Of a DNA stretch of 64,000 bases, positions 21,501-32,853 are shown piece after piece. The notes below the pieces were generated by a model. That model was not told the DNA's origin and did no database searches. It was given only the letters and a program-made list of their open reading frames with translations. Position numbers and translations under genes: made by a program. The DNA is from Dendrolimus kikuchii (lineage: Eukaryota; Arthropoda; Insecta; Lepidoptera; Lasiocampidae): contig CM034389.1 in NCBI GenBank assembly GCA_019925095.2, forward strand, positions 18,339,435-18,403,434, written 5' to 3'. Positions within the stretch are counted from its first letter, which is position 1; the number at the start of each line of letters is the position of its first letter.

Positions 21501-22236
21501 CATCAATTTTTGTAACACCACTTATTCATCTCAGCTGAGTGGAGACGTTTCTCGTCTATTACTTATAGTTATACCAGTATTAAAAAATAAAACAATTACC
21601 TTTGAATAGATAAAATATAAATTGAAATAAGACATTTTCTAATAGCAAGCCGTTGCAAGCCCAAAGGGTATTCCATATTAATTAACGTCGGAACCGAAGG
21701 CGACGAAGACAAATGTTGGAAACCGCTGTAATGTATTTTTCCCGGCCCTGCGAGGCCAAGGGATAAAACAAATGATAATCGGGAAAGAATGAAGTCAACA
21801 TTAACGACTTCTAATTAATTATTGTGGGTACACGCTTTTCTCTTCAGAATCTATTGTGTGTGGGAATATATTACGGTAGATAAGAGCTGGCTTGTCGTTT
21901 ATTCTATTCAAGGTACTCTCGTAGACTTCCTGTCATGCAAATATAGATGGCGTAAGATGTTGTAAATTTACTATGGGGTAGTGGAGAAGCAAATCACTGA
22001 AACCCTTTTATCATCTCCCAAAAGATACAGCCACCTTGAATTCGTACACACGTGATATAGAAATTTGTAGTTTAATTATTCAAGTAATCAGCTAATTATT
22101 GTTTAAACAGTTATTAAAGTTATTGCAAGAAAGGTATATTGGTGTATTCTGTAAGCCACTATATAATGTTGTAGAAAAATCGTGAAAACAATAAAAATTT
22201 GTGAAGGTCACTATACACACACACACACGTGTGTGT
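21501..22236. other. No gene recognised
   Basis: Nothing supported except a short CA repeat at about 22215-22230, just before the SINE. Confidence 0.4.
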
Positions 22237-22368
22237 TCCAGTTTCCCTTAAGAGAGCAGCGCATTTGTAGCACCTTTGGTGTTGCAAATGTCCATAGGCG
22301 ATGGTAACCGCTTTCCATCAAGTGGGCCATTTGCCTGTCTGCTGATCTCCTGCATAAAAAAAAAAAAA
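22237..22368 (+). mobile_element. SINE-A, 5'-truncated copy
   Basis: It begins at the CCAGTTTCCCTTAAGAGAGC block, has the shared LINE tail and ends in ~14 A. It abuts a CA/GT repeat on its 5' side. Confidence 0.87.
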
Positions 22369-22689
22369 TTTAGCTACAACACTAATACTTATATTTTAAA
22401 TATCACGATATCTTTTGAATGAAACGTCCGAATTTAATAATTCAAAAAGTTCTAGAAAGGCATTAAATTCGTCTTGAATATGGTGTAAGTTATTTTGATA
22501 ATGATTAATACCAAGGTACACAATAAAGAGTTTTTGAAGCGACGGCATTTTAATTATTTAAAAAAAAGAAAACACTTATTGTGAGATAACTACAATAGTT
22601 AGACATATGGTTACACAATATTTTTTGTAGACAATTATATATTCTGCCAAGTGGTAGTACATTGTTTTGTTCTATAATCAATAGTTTTC

Positions 22690-22913
22690 GCAGCGCATGC
22701 CGTGTAAGGATTTTTTCGGGTCATTTTTTTACACCTTGAGTTACATTATTGGACTTTTAGTAAGGATCCCTAATTTTTTTGAAAATATAATATAGCCTTC
22801 CTCGATAAATGTACTATTCAACACTGAAAGAATTTTTCAAATCGGATCAGCGGTTCCTGATGGCGCGTTTAAACAAACAAACAAACTCTTCAGCTTTATA
22901 ATATTAGTATAGA
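22690..22913 (-). mobile_element. Helitron 5' part, lepidopteran type
   Basis: On the minus strand, A|TC at 22912-22913 opens TCTATACTAATATTATAAAG, followed by a (GTTT)n block and a 'gatccgatttgaaaaattct' block. This is the common lepidopteran Helitron 5' end. No 3' hairpin/CTAG end was found, so it appears truncated near 22690. Confidence 0.6.
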
Positions 22914-23452
22914 TTTATCGTACGATATATGATAACCGATTTAACAAAAGTTGCACTCCAAAAATAATTTGTCTATGCCAAAATTAGTCCGAAGGCAATC
23001 TTGCTCCGTTGGATTGGAGAAATAAATAGTGCGCTTACAATTTTAAAATCGTATCTAATCAGCGTTGGAAAGTTTTAGCAACGGAACGCCAGTGGTAAAG
23101 TGATGGATAACCAACGGGAATGCGGATGATGCCTAAGAATATCTTATTGTGTACTGTGCCTTATCTACATTCCTTTTATTTTCATAAAGCCTGGTATAAA
23201 CAAGCTAGTGTAAAAAATCTTTGTAATTAATATTTGAAAGTCTAAAACATTTTTTACTAATAGATTTTAGACTTTTTGGAGACATAGATCGCTTGATATG
23301 ATCGCATCTCTTTTTAATTTACTTATAAATTGTCTAAAACATCATATTAAACAATTCTAAACATTTAGCTAATGCTAAAGCTATTTAGAAAAAAAAAACA
23401 ACTGGAATAGACTATATAAACGATGGATAACACGATGCAGTTTTTTTAGATT
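22914..23452. other. No gene recognised
   Basis: AT-rich with no supported feature. Confidence 0.4.
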
Positions 23453-24083
23453 TCTTGTCTGATTATTCGGGATTCACGTAAAAACTACTAGGCGCATGTC
23501 GATGCGGTTTTCGCAGATAGACAGTAAATTCTTAGACTTAAAATCTGCGCTACTTTATATCTTGAGAACCTTTGGGAGAAATTTCACGGGAGCGCTTTGT
23601 AGTTGTTCGGGTGCATAAAAATGTACTCATTCCGAGACAGGTTTCACTAAAACGATACCTTGGATTCTTTTTTAAACGCTGCAGTACTTTTTTTTTTTAT
23701 TGAAGGAGTTCAGCCGACAGGCAGACGGCTCACTTGATGGAAAGCGGTTACCATCGCCTATGGACATTTGCAACACCAAAAGTGCTACAAATGCGCTGCT
23801 GCTCTCTTAAGGGGGACTGGAACCTGGTCACTAATGGAACACAACTCAAGGTTGTTATGGCGACATACTCTAGACCAGGGGTGGTAACCATCCAGTCGGG
23901 CAAATGCCCTACCACCTAGCTGTGGGTTGTTTTGTCGCCTCTTACGACAGGCCGCCCGGCCGCAGGAAATTGTATTCTTTCTCCGTTCCTGCACGGATAG
24001 AAGTACAAGTGCAGTACTTTGCGTCCCGGAAATCCCGCGGGAATTTCAAGTCAAGCGTGGACGGAGTCGCGGTCATATTCTAG
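23453..24083 (+). mobile_element. Helitron family B, copy 2, split by a SINE
   Basis: The body matches 338-650 (reverse). It ends 'gacggagtcgcggtcatatt' plus CTAG at 24080-24083, then T. The SINE at 23691-24010 interrupts it. Removing the SINE and one GCAGTACTTT gives a ~300-bp Helitron. The 5' limit is uncertain. Confidence 0.68.
23691..24010 (-). mobile_element. SINE-A inside Helitron B, with 10-bp target duplication
   Basis: Minus-strand SINE-A flanked by GCAGTACTTT (23681-23690 and 24011-24020). The recognisable SINE 5' end is at 23998; the twelve bases from 23999 to 24010 are neither SINE nor duplication. The interior lacks a few bases in the GGCATTAGTG block but keeps the 70-codon frame. 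Confidence 0.88.
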
Positions 24084-24859
24084 TATTTTTATATAAATAA
24101 AAATTTCAAAAGGTTAGAAGAGAGAATGACTTATGGTGCCTAAGTAATAGTGCCTGTAGTAATATAAAATGTAGGAGCATTACAGATTTGTTATTTTACA
24201 AAACAATTGTTATTTCTAGAATAGTTGTTCTTTTTCCATGATATTAGATGTATTTAAGATATCGTATGAACATAGATAACTATATAGCCCCGAAAGAAAG
24301 TTTGATTAAATTATTTTTATTAGTTTATTATTAACAAATCCTTTTGATATATTTAATACTTGATGGTGCTTGTAAAACCCTTGATAAAATTTAATCCATA
24401 ACATCACTTGCTGTCATATTTGGGAATATTATGAGAAGACGCTTTAAAGAACATTTTTACTTTGATAAAATATTACTTAGTTTTGTATTTTAATACCAAA
24501 CTCTATTCTGCAATCGAGACATAGGTAGGTACTATTTATGTAGGCATACGGTGCTTTTTTTTTGTTTTATTTAATTTCATTTTTTGTTTCTTGTTATGGG
24601 AGGGCCCTTCTAGATGGCCATCGCCAACCTTGGTCTGAAAATGCCACCATGAAAAGCACGATTTATGTTCGGTCATTAATTTTCTTATTTATAATTTTAC
24701 TTCAGGAAAAATTATGTCCCATAGTTATAATACACATAATATTAACTTTAATAATGTCATTTATAAAAAATAACACATACATACATATTCACACACATAC
24801 TTATTCACATATATACGCAAGTTATAATTTCATTACACTATTATGCGTTGCACAGCAGT
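24084..24859. other. No gene recognised
   Basis: AT-rich; the frame at 24562-24888 is low-complexity hydrophobic translation of AT DNA and ends in a poly-T. Confidence 0.4.
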
Positions 24860-24884
24860 GCCTTTTTTTTTTTTTTTTTTTGTT

Positions 24885-25567
24885 TTGAGGCGAGGGAAAA
24901 TGCTTAACCGATTTACGCACAAACTGGGTCATTGCTAGGGGAACGACACGCGTCGGTCGGGGGCGATAACACTGCAGCAATAGTATGCTCTTGGCAGCGC
25001 TCCGTCCGCGATCGACGTCACAGAATAGTGTGGAAGACTCCGAGCGTTGCTGCACGGGCGAGCAACCCCAATACCCACTAAAAACCCCCTCCTCCCTGAC
25101 GACCCTGCGCTTTGTATGTGTTGGAAAGGCTGAGATTTAGAACATAGTTACGCCCAGCCGATCCAGCGCAATAAAATGCCTGGAGTGTGCCCTGGGAGAA
25201 CACACCCCACTTCGTTGTGCGGGGGTAGAAGGTCCTTTGCTCTCCTAGCAAGCTAAAGGCCCCCCGCGAGCACAGCAGTGCCTAACGTAGGTACAGTCTA
25301 CCTTATCGGCAATCATCGCCAGGACAGCGTTAGTGCTGGGGCGCACCCGGCGCACCAGGGATGCGCATCGCTTCCTAATGGTGGTTCAGACCAATGAGAC
25401 CTGAAAGCAATAGGTGCGCGCTAGGGCAAACATACCCGAAGCGCTGCAGTAGTACGGCAGCCCCAACACGGCCCTGAAGGTATTATTGTATTGGACACGA
25501 AGGCTGTATAGCTTCTCTGAACATTTAGCCCACAGACTGCACGTGTAGCGAGATGCGCAATATTAAT
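24885..25567. repeat. GC-rich LINE-like island, unclassified
   Basis: A sharply bounded GC-rich block containing the CCCACTAAAAACCCCC motif at 25072 shared with 9485 and 41226. It looks like decayed non-LTR DNA, but no RT motif is readable on either strand. It is preceded by ~19 T, possibly the tail of a minus-strand insertion. Confidence 0.45.
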
Positions 25568-25690
25568 GGCTAGGTTCCAGTCACCTCTTCGAGGTCGGTA
25601 GCACATCGGTACCTTTGATGGTTGCAAATGTTCCTGAGCGAAAGTAACCACTTTCCATTAAGCCGTCAGCCTGTCTTCTTTACCCCAGCA
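25568..25690 (+). mobile_element. Degenerate SINE-A / Jockey 3' end
   Basis: It carries diverged versions of the SINE-A 3' blocks (gttgcaaatgt, 'ccactttccattaagccgtc', 'agcctgtcttctt'), ending 'accccagcaaccaaaa'. Confidence 0.55.
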
Positions 25691-25756
25691 ACCAAAACTC
25701 TATAGTATGTTACGACATCCTAAGATTGATGTCAGTCTCGAAAATCGAGTTTTCTT

Positions 25757-25925
25757 CTTCAACCAATCCATGTCCACTGCTGGATGTAGGCCTCCCCAAG
25801 TTTGCACCATATATCCCGGTCTCACATCTTCCTCATCTAGACCCTACTGGCAACCTTGCGCAGGTTGTCGGTCCACCGTCCTTCGCTACGTTTATCGAGA
25901 CGCGGTCTCCACTCCAGTCGTATTT
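25757..25925 (-). mobile_element. RTE-type LINE 3' end, copy 2
   Basis: The minus strand contains 'ggcctacatccagcagtgga' and 'ttgcgcaaggtt'-like blocks as at 14280-14430. Confidence 0.65.
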
Positions 25926-26249
25926 TAACTTTTTAAGACATTGTAATATGACAAAAAGTAATAAAGAACCTAAATGCTAGCTTAAAAGATAAATGAAATA
26001 AGAAAAAAGAAGCGAAACCAGAGCGATTTTATTAACATCTCCATAAACTAGTAATTTTTTATTTAAATTTTCACAAAAGCTGCTAAACTCCCACATGGAC
26101 CGCGGAAATACAATTTGTTTTTCTTAAGGCCATCGTTAATTTCCTAATTACAGTTTCAGAAAGGCCTGTTTTTGTGCGAGAATTTGGACCGAACTCCACA
26201 CAATCCAAACGGGAAAGTTAAGGCTGAGCGTACATTGAATGCTATCGGT

Positions 26250-26475
26250 AAGTTGCGCGAATATGTAATAAAATATTCGCTTAGAAAGTTGTGTGAATAG
26301 GTGGCGAGATATTGGCTTAAAAACTTGTGTGAATAGGTGGCGAGATATTCGCTTACAATGTTGTACGAATAGGTGGTGAGATATTCGCTTAGAAAGTTAC
26401 GCTAATGGGTGGCGAGATATTCGCCTACAAAGTTGTGCAAATTATGGACGAGATATTCGCTTAGAATTTTGTAAA
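26250..26475 (+). repeat. 36-bp tandem repeat, about six units
   Basis: ATTCGC (or variants) recurs exactly every 36 bases at 26275, 26311, 26347, 26383, 26419 and 26455. The unit holds 'attcgcttagaaagttgtg' followed by 'tgaataggtggcgagat'. Units differ by substitutions only, so the spacing is perfectly kept. Stops occur in the frames checked, so it is not protein-coding. Confidence 0.9.
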
Positions 26476-27666
26476 TAGAGTACACTACTGTAACTTTTGA
26501 ATTAGTGCGTGGAAAATTGTGAAATAGATAAAATTATAATTTTCAAAAATACTACTTCTATCGTAGATTGATTTGAATTAACACCCATAGAGTCGTTTTT
26601 GAGGTGGAAGGGATGGATGGGATAATTTTGATTAAACGTTTTTTTATGGTTCTTTTAGCCAAGTGGCAAAAACAACTAACAAAACAATTAATGTTCAATT
26701 CTACAAGATCCTTCAGAGTAAGAGAGATACACATTTTTTTATTCTGATAAGAATACGGTTTATATGAACTCTATGAGAATCGATACGTTATGTATTTCGA
26801 AGGAGTTTATTAAAAATTCATTTACACATGTTTTGAAGACGTTCATATTATATAGCACTCATACATTCATTATTATTCGAACAATATTCTTTTACGCTAT
26901 TTGCAATCTGCTCAAAAGGCGGAATATCAGAAAGATAAAATAGCAAGGCTGTCAACTATACGTTAGTTTGCGCAATTATCGCTTCCAACATAGCAATGAA
27001 TGTGAGCCAGCCTAATGAAAGAAAAATACTCTGTACAAATTTGCATAACATTTTTCTCTGTCTCCTCCTGAAATTAAGTCCTCTGCCCCAACATCCTCGG
27101 CTTTGTTTAAATTACTGAAGTGAATTTTGAGATTCGCGTGTAATTTTCAATTTTATTTTGGTTTCTCGCCGTTTTTATTTCTTTAAATGAATTCCTTTAC
27201 ATTAATATTTTTATTTTTTGGGTTTGATGCCTATGCTCAAACATTCGTGTTGAAATATTAAAATAAATTGTCGCCTCACGTTAGTTTATTATTTTAAATT
27301 GTATATACCTAGTACTTAATTGTAAGAGTCAATTTTGTTTTGTAACAAATAATAAGTGACAAATCATTATAAAAGGTAGTTGTAGAAACTGGAAGTATAA
27401 GCTGCTTTTACTGCTTATATTAAGAATTCAACATATACAGACTACATAGAAAATTATAAGGAGAGATTTTTATCATAATATTAAATATGTTGTTTGTTAT
27501 TTTACTTTCACCTAAAAGTTCAGTAATAACAGAACTACAAGTATAAACATGTACAAAGAAATTTAGAAGGTAGTGTTTATTGAATACAAGACAGTTTTGT
27601 ATACGAGAATTTAAAGGGACCATTTTATATTACTTTTTAATTAACCATCTTGTTTGATATGTTTTT
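26476..27666. other. No gene recognised
   Basis: AT-rich DNA without supported features. Confidence 0.4.
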
Positions 27667-27678
27667 ATGATGCACTTA

Positions 27679-28327
27679 TAATAGATAATAATAGCAGCCC
27701 ATAAATGTCCCACTGTTGGGCTCGGGCCTCCCACTATAGGGGAACGGACAGTATACCTGCCACGCTTGTCCAAGGCGGCTTGGTAGGTTTGACACATCGG
27801 TTATCTAGATGTGCAGGTTGCATCACGATGTTTTCCTTCACCGTTATTAGCACGTGGTAATTTTTTTATTATTATTTTTTTATTTTTTATTGCTGGAGTT
27901 CAGCAGACAGGCAGACGGCCCACTTGATGAAAAGCGGTTACCATCGCCTATGGACATTTGCAACACCAAAGGTGCTACAAATGCGCTGCTGCCCTCTTAA
28001 AGGAGACTGGAACCTGGTCACTAATGCCGGAACACAACACAAGGTTATTATGGCGGCATACTCTAGACCAGGGGTGGTCGCCATCCAGTCGAGCAAATAC
28101 TCTACCACCTGGCTGTGGGTTGTTTAGTCGCCTCTTACGACAGGCCGCCAGGCCGCAGGAAATTGTATTCTTTCTCCGTTCCTGCACGGATGAAAATTGT
28201 AACAATATGCACATTTGGTCAGAAAACTGCCTAAGCGGTGCATGCGTTCCGGCCAGGATCGAACCCGCGCCCTTTGAGGCTGGGACGCATGCGCTAGCCA
28301 TTACGCTACCACAGCTTTTTTTGTGCT
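27679..28327 (-). mobile_element. tRNA-derived SINE-T copy 2, split by SINE-A
   Basis: Minus-strand SINE-T flanked by the 12-bp duplication ATGATGCACTTA (27667-27678 and 28328-28339). The tRNA-like head lies at 28200-28315, with the reverse-complement B box GGATCGAACC at about 28255. A SINE-A interrupts it at 27861-28191, in the same orientation. Confidence 0.9.
27861..28191 (-). mobile_element. SINE-A inside SINE-T
   Basis: Full-length minus-strand SINE-A with a T-rich tail at 27861 and 5' end at 28191. The host SINE reads 'cacgtggtaatt' before it and 'aattgtaacaat' after it, so AATT may be a short target duplication. It keeps the 70-codon frame. Confidence 0.88.
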
Positions 28328-28339
28328 ATGATGCACTTA

Positions 28340-29258
28340 ATACATTTAAATGTTGAAAACTTTTGTTATTTTCCCTCAAAATCCGTATGTGTTTATTTAG
28401 GATTGAACGCAGGTAATTTTTTAAGTTTTCCGATTTATCATCAAATGTATGGAAGTCTACAAAAGACCACGATTTCCAAAACTGATGACGATAATAAATA
28501 ACTAAGCGAGTGTCAGAGTAAGTTATCGATACAGTCTGGCAACTTGAAACTGGCGTAGGCCCTAAGGGAAATTTGCAATCTTGGCCTTCCCGCTAACAAA
28601 GTTTTCAACTGAAATCCTATTGTGTTTTGTGTCTTGGGAGAGAACCAATGCAGTACTTGATTAGTGTTGCTAGGCTGCAACTTGAAAGTTTGTGTAAAAC
28701 AAAATTATCTATAGGCGAGCGACTTCATTTGCGCTGCTTGTACTGTATATCATTCTGTTTCTTGAAAAACATTTTCAATTTATAACTATATTTATACCTT
28801 ATGGAACTAATTAAGAACGAAACCGTCACAAGTGGATATTATTATGAAATAATGACAATGTAAAACTGAGGTGTCAAGAATAGAATATGGGATAAATTGG
28901 GAGAGAATAAATCAAGAAGATAGATCCCAAATAACTGGAAAAAGGTGAAAGGAAAAAAAGAAGATAGTCGTGGAGGTAATGGTTAAATTTGAACGTAGTT
29001 TATAGTGTGTCCATACCTAATATGATTATGTATATTACCTATATAGCGAAAAACTTGGCAAAAGCATAATTATAGGTACATTTAGTAACTATAAGCTTCT
29101 GTCAACTTCTACATTTTCGTAAAGGACTTCATGAATTCAATTTGTTTTCCAAAAAATTTGCATTAATATTATTAATAGTAAGTATGACTACGTATTATAT
29201 TTCAGACACAAATATTTTTTGTTAATGAATTAATATAAATAAATATTATTGACTTATT
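28340..29258. other. No gene recognised
   Basis: Nothing supported; 28500-28700 is less AT-rich but without resemblance. Confidence 0.4.
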
Positions 29259-29259
29259 G

Positions 29260-29452
29260 TATGTCTTTGTAGACCATGGGCCATAAAAATGGCCCGGACT
29301 TTTGGAGGGCTTGCGTGGGGCCATGGGAAGACCAACACATAGAGACCCTTTGACAAATTTAATGTAAATGTACGTGTTGGCCTTCCCATGGCTCCACGCA
29401 AGTCCTCCAAAAGTCCAGGCCATTTTTATGACCCGTGGTCTTCAAATACATA
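29260..29452. mobile_element. Family X fold-back copy
   Basis: The ~79-bp terminal part of family X occurs twice here in opposite orientation: 29260-29338 pairs with about 29374-29452, with a ~35-bp loop. Each arm holds 'ccatttttatggcccg'-type sequence and the 'ccatgggaagrccaacac' block. It may be two inserted tails or an inverted duplication. Confidence 0.75.
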
Positions 29453-29526
29453 GACTATAGTATATAACTATACTATCTATACAAATATACACATAAGTTA
29501 TGTACATATACAAAATATGATATTTC

Positions 29527-29760
29527 GCCAGGTGGTAGCGCATTTGCCCGACTGTTTGGCTAACCACCCCTGGTCTAAAGTATGTCGCCATAAAAACCTT
29601 GAGTTGCGTTCCGGCATTAGTGACCAGGTTCCAGTCTCCTTTAAGAGAGCAGCAGCGCATTTGTAGCACCTTTGGTTTTGCAAATGTCCATAGGCGATGA
29701 TAACCGCTTTCCATCAAGTGGGCCGACTGCCTGTCTGCTGGACTCCTGCAATAAAAAAAA
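29527..29760 (+). mobile_element. SINE-A, 5'-truncated copy
   Basis: It begins in the GCCAGGTGGTAGCGCATTTG block and runs to the 3' end CTGGACTCCTGCAATAAAAAAAA. Confidence 0.87.
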
Positions 29761-29828
29761 TATGGTGATAAAATGCAACTATTTAAACATAATAATTTAA
29801 CTATATAATATCTACTAATTATATAAAA

Positions 29829-30064
29829 TTACATACATACATACATACATAACTTCACGCCATTTCCCTTGCGGGGTAGGCACGTTACAACAGAGCGCCA
29901 TTCAGGCTTATTCTTACACACCACACTTGCTTCTTTGACATTCATAGCTCTTGTCATGCACGCTCGTCTGTTCTTAAGGCTCCTGACATCAGCTTCTGCT
30001 AGTACACGATCTATTTGATCATGGAAGGTGTGTCGTGGCCTTCCAGGACTTCTGCATCCATCCA
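29829..30064 (-). pseudogene. Non-LTR C-terminal fragment with TATG tail
   Basis: The minus strand stays open for 78 codons: 'GRPRHTFHDQIDRVLAEADV', 'LKNRRACMTRAMNVKEASV', then 'WRSVVTCLPRKGNG', ending in a (TATG)n tail (the CATA run at 29831). This is the longer relative of 21061-21202 and reads as the C-terminus of a LINE polymerase ORF. Confidence 0.7.
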
Positions 30065-30077
30065 TATATAAAATTAC

Positions 30078-30393
30078 ATATCATAATATTGCAGATAGTA
30101 TTTTCTGACCATGTTCTTAAATGTTATTAGAGATTTAGCTTGTCTGACAGCAACAGGCAATGTATTCCAAAGTTGGACAGACTTAACCTTGAAAGAATTA
30201 TTGAAAAACGTTGTATTATGAGTAGGAGTAATAAGTCTATGTTGACTGGAAGGGCGTAAATTGTGAGAGCAAGAAATAAATTCAAAGCATTCTTTAAGGT
30301 ATAGTGGAGTAGTAGGGTGAATAAAATACTATAAAGCAATGAAAAAATGTGAGTATTTCGGCGAAAACGAATTGGCAACCACTTGAGTTCTCT
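30078..30393 (-). pseudogene. LINE reverse-transcriptase C-terminal fragment
   Basis: In a frame different from the long hydrophobic one, the minus strand reads 'RELKWLPIRFRRNTHIFSLL', then 'SVQLWNTLPVAVRQAKSL' and 'TFKNMVRKYYL'. The LWNxLP motif and following helix are the conserved end of CR1/Jockey-group polymerases. Two frame changes are needed, so it is a relic. It differs in sequence from the Jockey at 59646. Confidence 0.65.
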
Positions 30394-30705
30394 GGTGAAA
30401 TTATCTAGTGAAAATTAGAACAGTAAAGATATCAAACTACTCTTAATCTTACAAAAAAGACGTTCTGCAAGACTTATCCAGGAAATTAATAAAATGTTAA
30501 ATTCTTATCTCCGCCTCCCTTGTAAAAATTCGACCCTCTGCATCTATTACAAATTCTTATCGTCTTTTCCTTGTTTTGTTCTCTCACAATACATGTATAA
30601 TTCCTGAGAAAAGCACAAAAATGTAAAATTTTCACCCCTTCACTCGGTTCATTTACTCTTTAGACTCTTGATTGCGCGCATTGTTGTTCCAGAAATACTG
30701 TTTGC
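30394..30705. other. No gene recognised
   Basis: AT-rich DNA. Confidence 0.4.
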
Positions 30706-30930
30706 TTCTTTTAAAAAAATCGACCAAGTGCGTGTCAGTCCGCGCACAAAAAGGGTATCGTAGTGATGTTAAACGTCAACCATTTGATAAAAATGTTACC
30801 TTTATGTTTTTATTATCGGTCCGTCTGTCTATTTTTGTATGGCACTACTCTTTTTCTTCGAAACTACTGGATCTACTATAAAGATGAAATTTATGAGGTA
30901 CTAGAGTAAGCCGCGTAAACCCTGGGTAGC
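30706..30930 (+). repeat. Dispersed repeat Y, fragment
   Basis: 'aaaatcgaccaagtgcgtg' followed by 'cgcgcacaaaaagggt' resembles a repeat common in lepidopteran DNA and recurs reversed at about 37325-37365 ('acgcacttgggcgattttt'). The class is unknown to me. Confidence 0.4.
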
Positions 30931-31358
30931 TGTATGTCATTTAATTTTTTTTTTTATTAGGTTTTTTATATATATTATACTTAAAACTTTACTGTTTCTT
31001 GTCCAATTCATCACAATAATAAAGAAACTAAATCCATATAGTTTAAACAGATGACCAGCAAAACATAGAGATGAGTCGAAGCCAACCTGATTTGAAATAA
31101 TACAATAAATGACTTGTTTGCTATGACAACGTATTTATTGGTATATACTGGTACAAACTCGAACCATTTATAGATTTATTATAGTATAGATTATGTAATT
31201 TATTGCTATAATATGTATTATACAGTCATGTAGTGAAGACGTAAAAATATAAGATTAGGGGCGATTGTCATATAGGTATAAATTTAATCTTCAGTTATAT
31301 AACTGAGGGTTAAAATAGATCCTTATGCCTTAAAAAAATAATAATAATGATGTTTACA
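30931..31358. other. No gene recognised
   Basis: AT-rich DNA. Confidence 0.4.
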
Positions 31359-31925
31359 CGCAGGGGGGCTTTATGGAGAAACCTTAGGTAAGTAGCGACA
31401 CCTCGTACCTGACTCCGGGGGCCAAGGTAAGGCCCCCGCCTCCGTGCTTGCCTTAACCGGCCGGCACGGAGTGGAGATCGCTAGAGCTAAGACTCAAGCT
31501 TCAGGAGTGGAAGTGATAAATGGTCTAACGTCGGAAGTAGCTTCGGTGAACCTGCAGCCTACCTCTCTACACCCCTTAGCCACTCACACCCATGTTGCCC
31601 CTGCCTTTTATGGCATTTTTTGGGGCCCATGAAGGGAGTGGCGAGTCACTCTCTGCCCATTTTTCCATGTTCCCCGAACATTGCGATGGGCAGATGCCAT
31701 TGTCCCCATATTCCCAGACCCCTAGTACCACTAGCAGTTCACTCCAATAGCTCGGTACTTTTGTCCTCACTTCCCACAATAGACAGGGATAATCGCTGGT
31801 CAGTGTCACGCCACATTTACATTAAATTTGTCAAAGGGCCTCTACGTGTTGGCCTTTCCATGGCCCCAGGCAAGCCCTCCAAATGTCCGGGCCATTTTTA
31901 CGGTCCGTGGTCTACAAATACATAC
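31359..31925 (+). mobile_element. Unclassified repeat family X, copy 2
   Basis: Plus-strand partner of 19134-19728. It begins near 'ggggggctttatggag' and ends 'ccgtggtctacaaatacata'. Frames at 31444-31632 and 31620-31940 together cover most of it and match the frame in copy 1, separated by a small shift. Confidence 0.65.
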
Positions 31926-32853
31926 ATGAATGATGTTTAATAATAAATAGTTAAATAGTAATGATTTTCAATAATATCTGTTGAGTCGTTTTTGAGACAT
32001 GGGGTATTTTCAGTTCAATACTTTTTTAAGGTTTTTAAGCTTGTTTGTTGACCTCTACAGAATTTGATATGTGCTTGGACCGAAACGCAATTGGACTAAT
32101 TTTTAAATAATTAATGGTCGATTTCTACTCTAATCTCGAGCAAAGAACATTATCAAGTTCTGATAGAAATATATTGATAGTGTTTCATTATTAACGCTTC
32201 GAGTTAATAGTAGGTTAATAAGAAGTAAAAGGAACAGTAGGTTAACTGACTACTTTTTATAGTTTTGCTTATGCTCGTACAATATTTTTATCTAATATTT
32301 ATTTAAAGAGAAACAGAATTTGGTTTTGCAATAAATTATATATGGCACTGCAGCCGCTATGTTTACAGTCATATTGGTTTAGTGAATGTTTTATAGTATT
32401 CTATATGCATATTTTAACACATTTTATTAGCAGTAACTGGCACAGTAAGGCCGCGTTCATACAATCCGAGTACTCTCGGATAACTATTTTGATGCTACTC
32501 ATGTAGCAATTTCTGATATAAGCGTATTTGTACAATAGAGTTCAGCATGAATAAAATTGGATCGTACTCAATTTGTAACAGCAAAGTCTAATGACTTATA
32601 GAAAAAAAATGCTGCCAACTGATCTAGTATCATAAACCACGCTAAAGTGTAGTTTAATGATCCAATTACTAATAAAAAAACATACTGAACAAAGAGTCTT
32701 CGCCTTAATAGAGAAAAATAAAAAAGTGCTAATGGACACTATCTTAATATATTGTTATATTTAAAAAACTTGTCTGATATCATTGAACTTGAAAATCTAC
32801 ATATAAACAGACAGATTAATACACTTACGTTTTTTATATACAATATTACTTTA
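31926..32853. other. No gene recognised
   Basis: AT-rich; carries a 'gtttttgagacatggggtat' block near 31990, reverse of the repeat at 12850. Confidence 0.4.

Noticed and set aside
24562..24888. 108-codon hydrophobic frame
   Set aside because: Low-complexity translation of AT-rich DNA ending in a poly-T; no protein features.
30431..30480. Plus-strand 'LILQKRRSARLI' resembling an internal LINE RT motif
   Set aside because: Too short, frame ends quickly, and it lies next to a minus-strand LINE relic; not enough to call.
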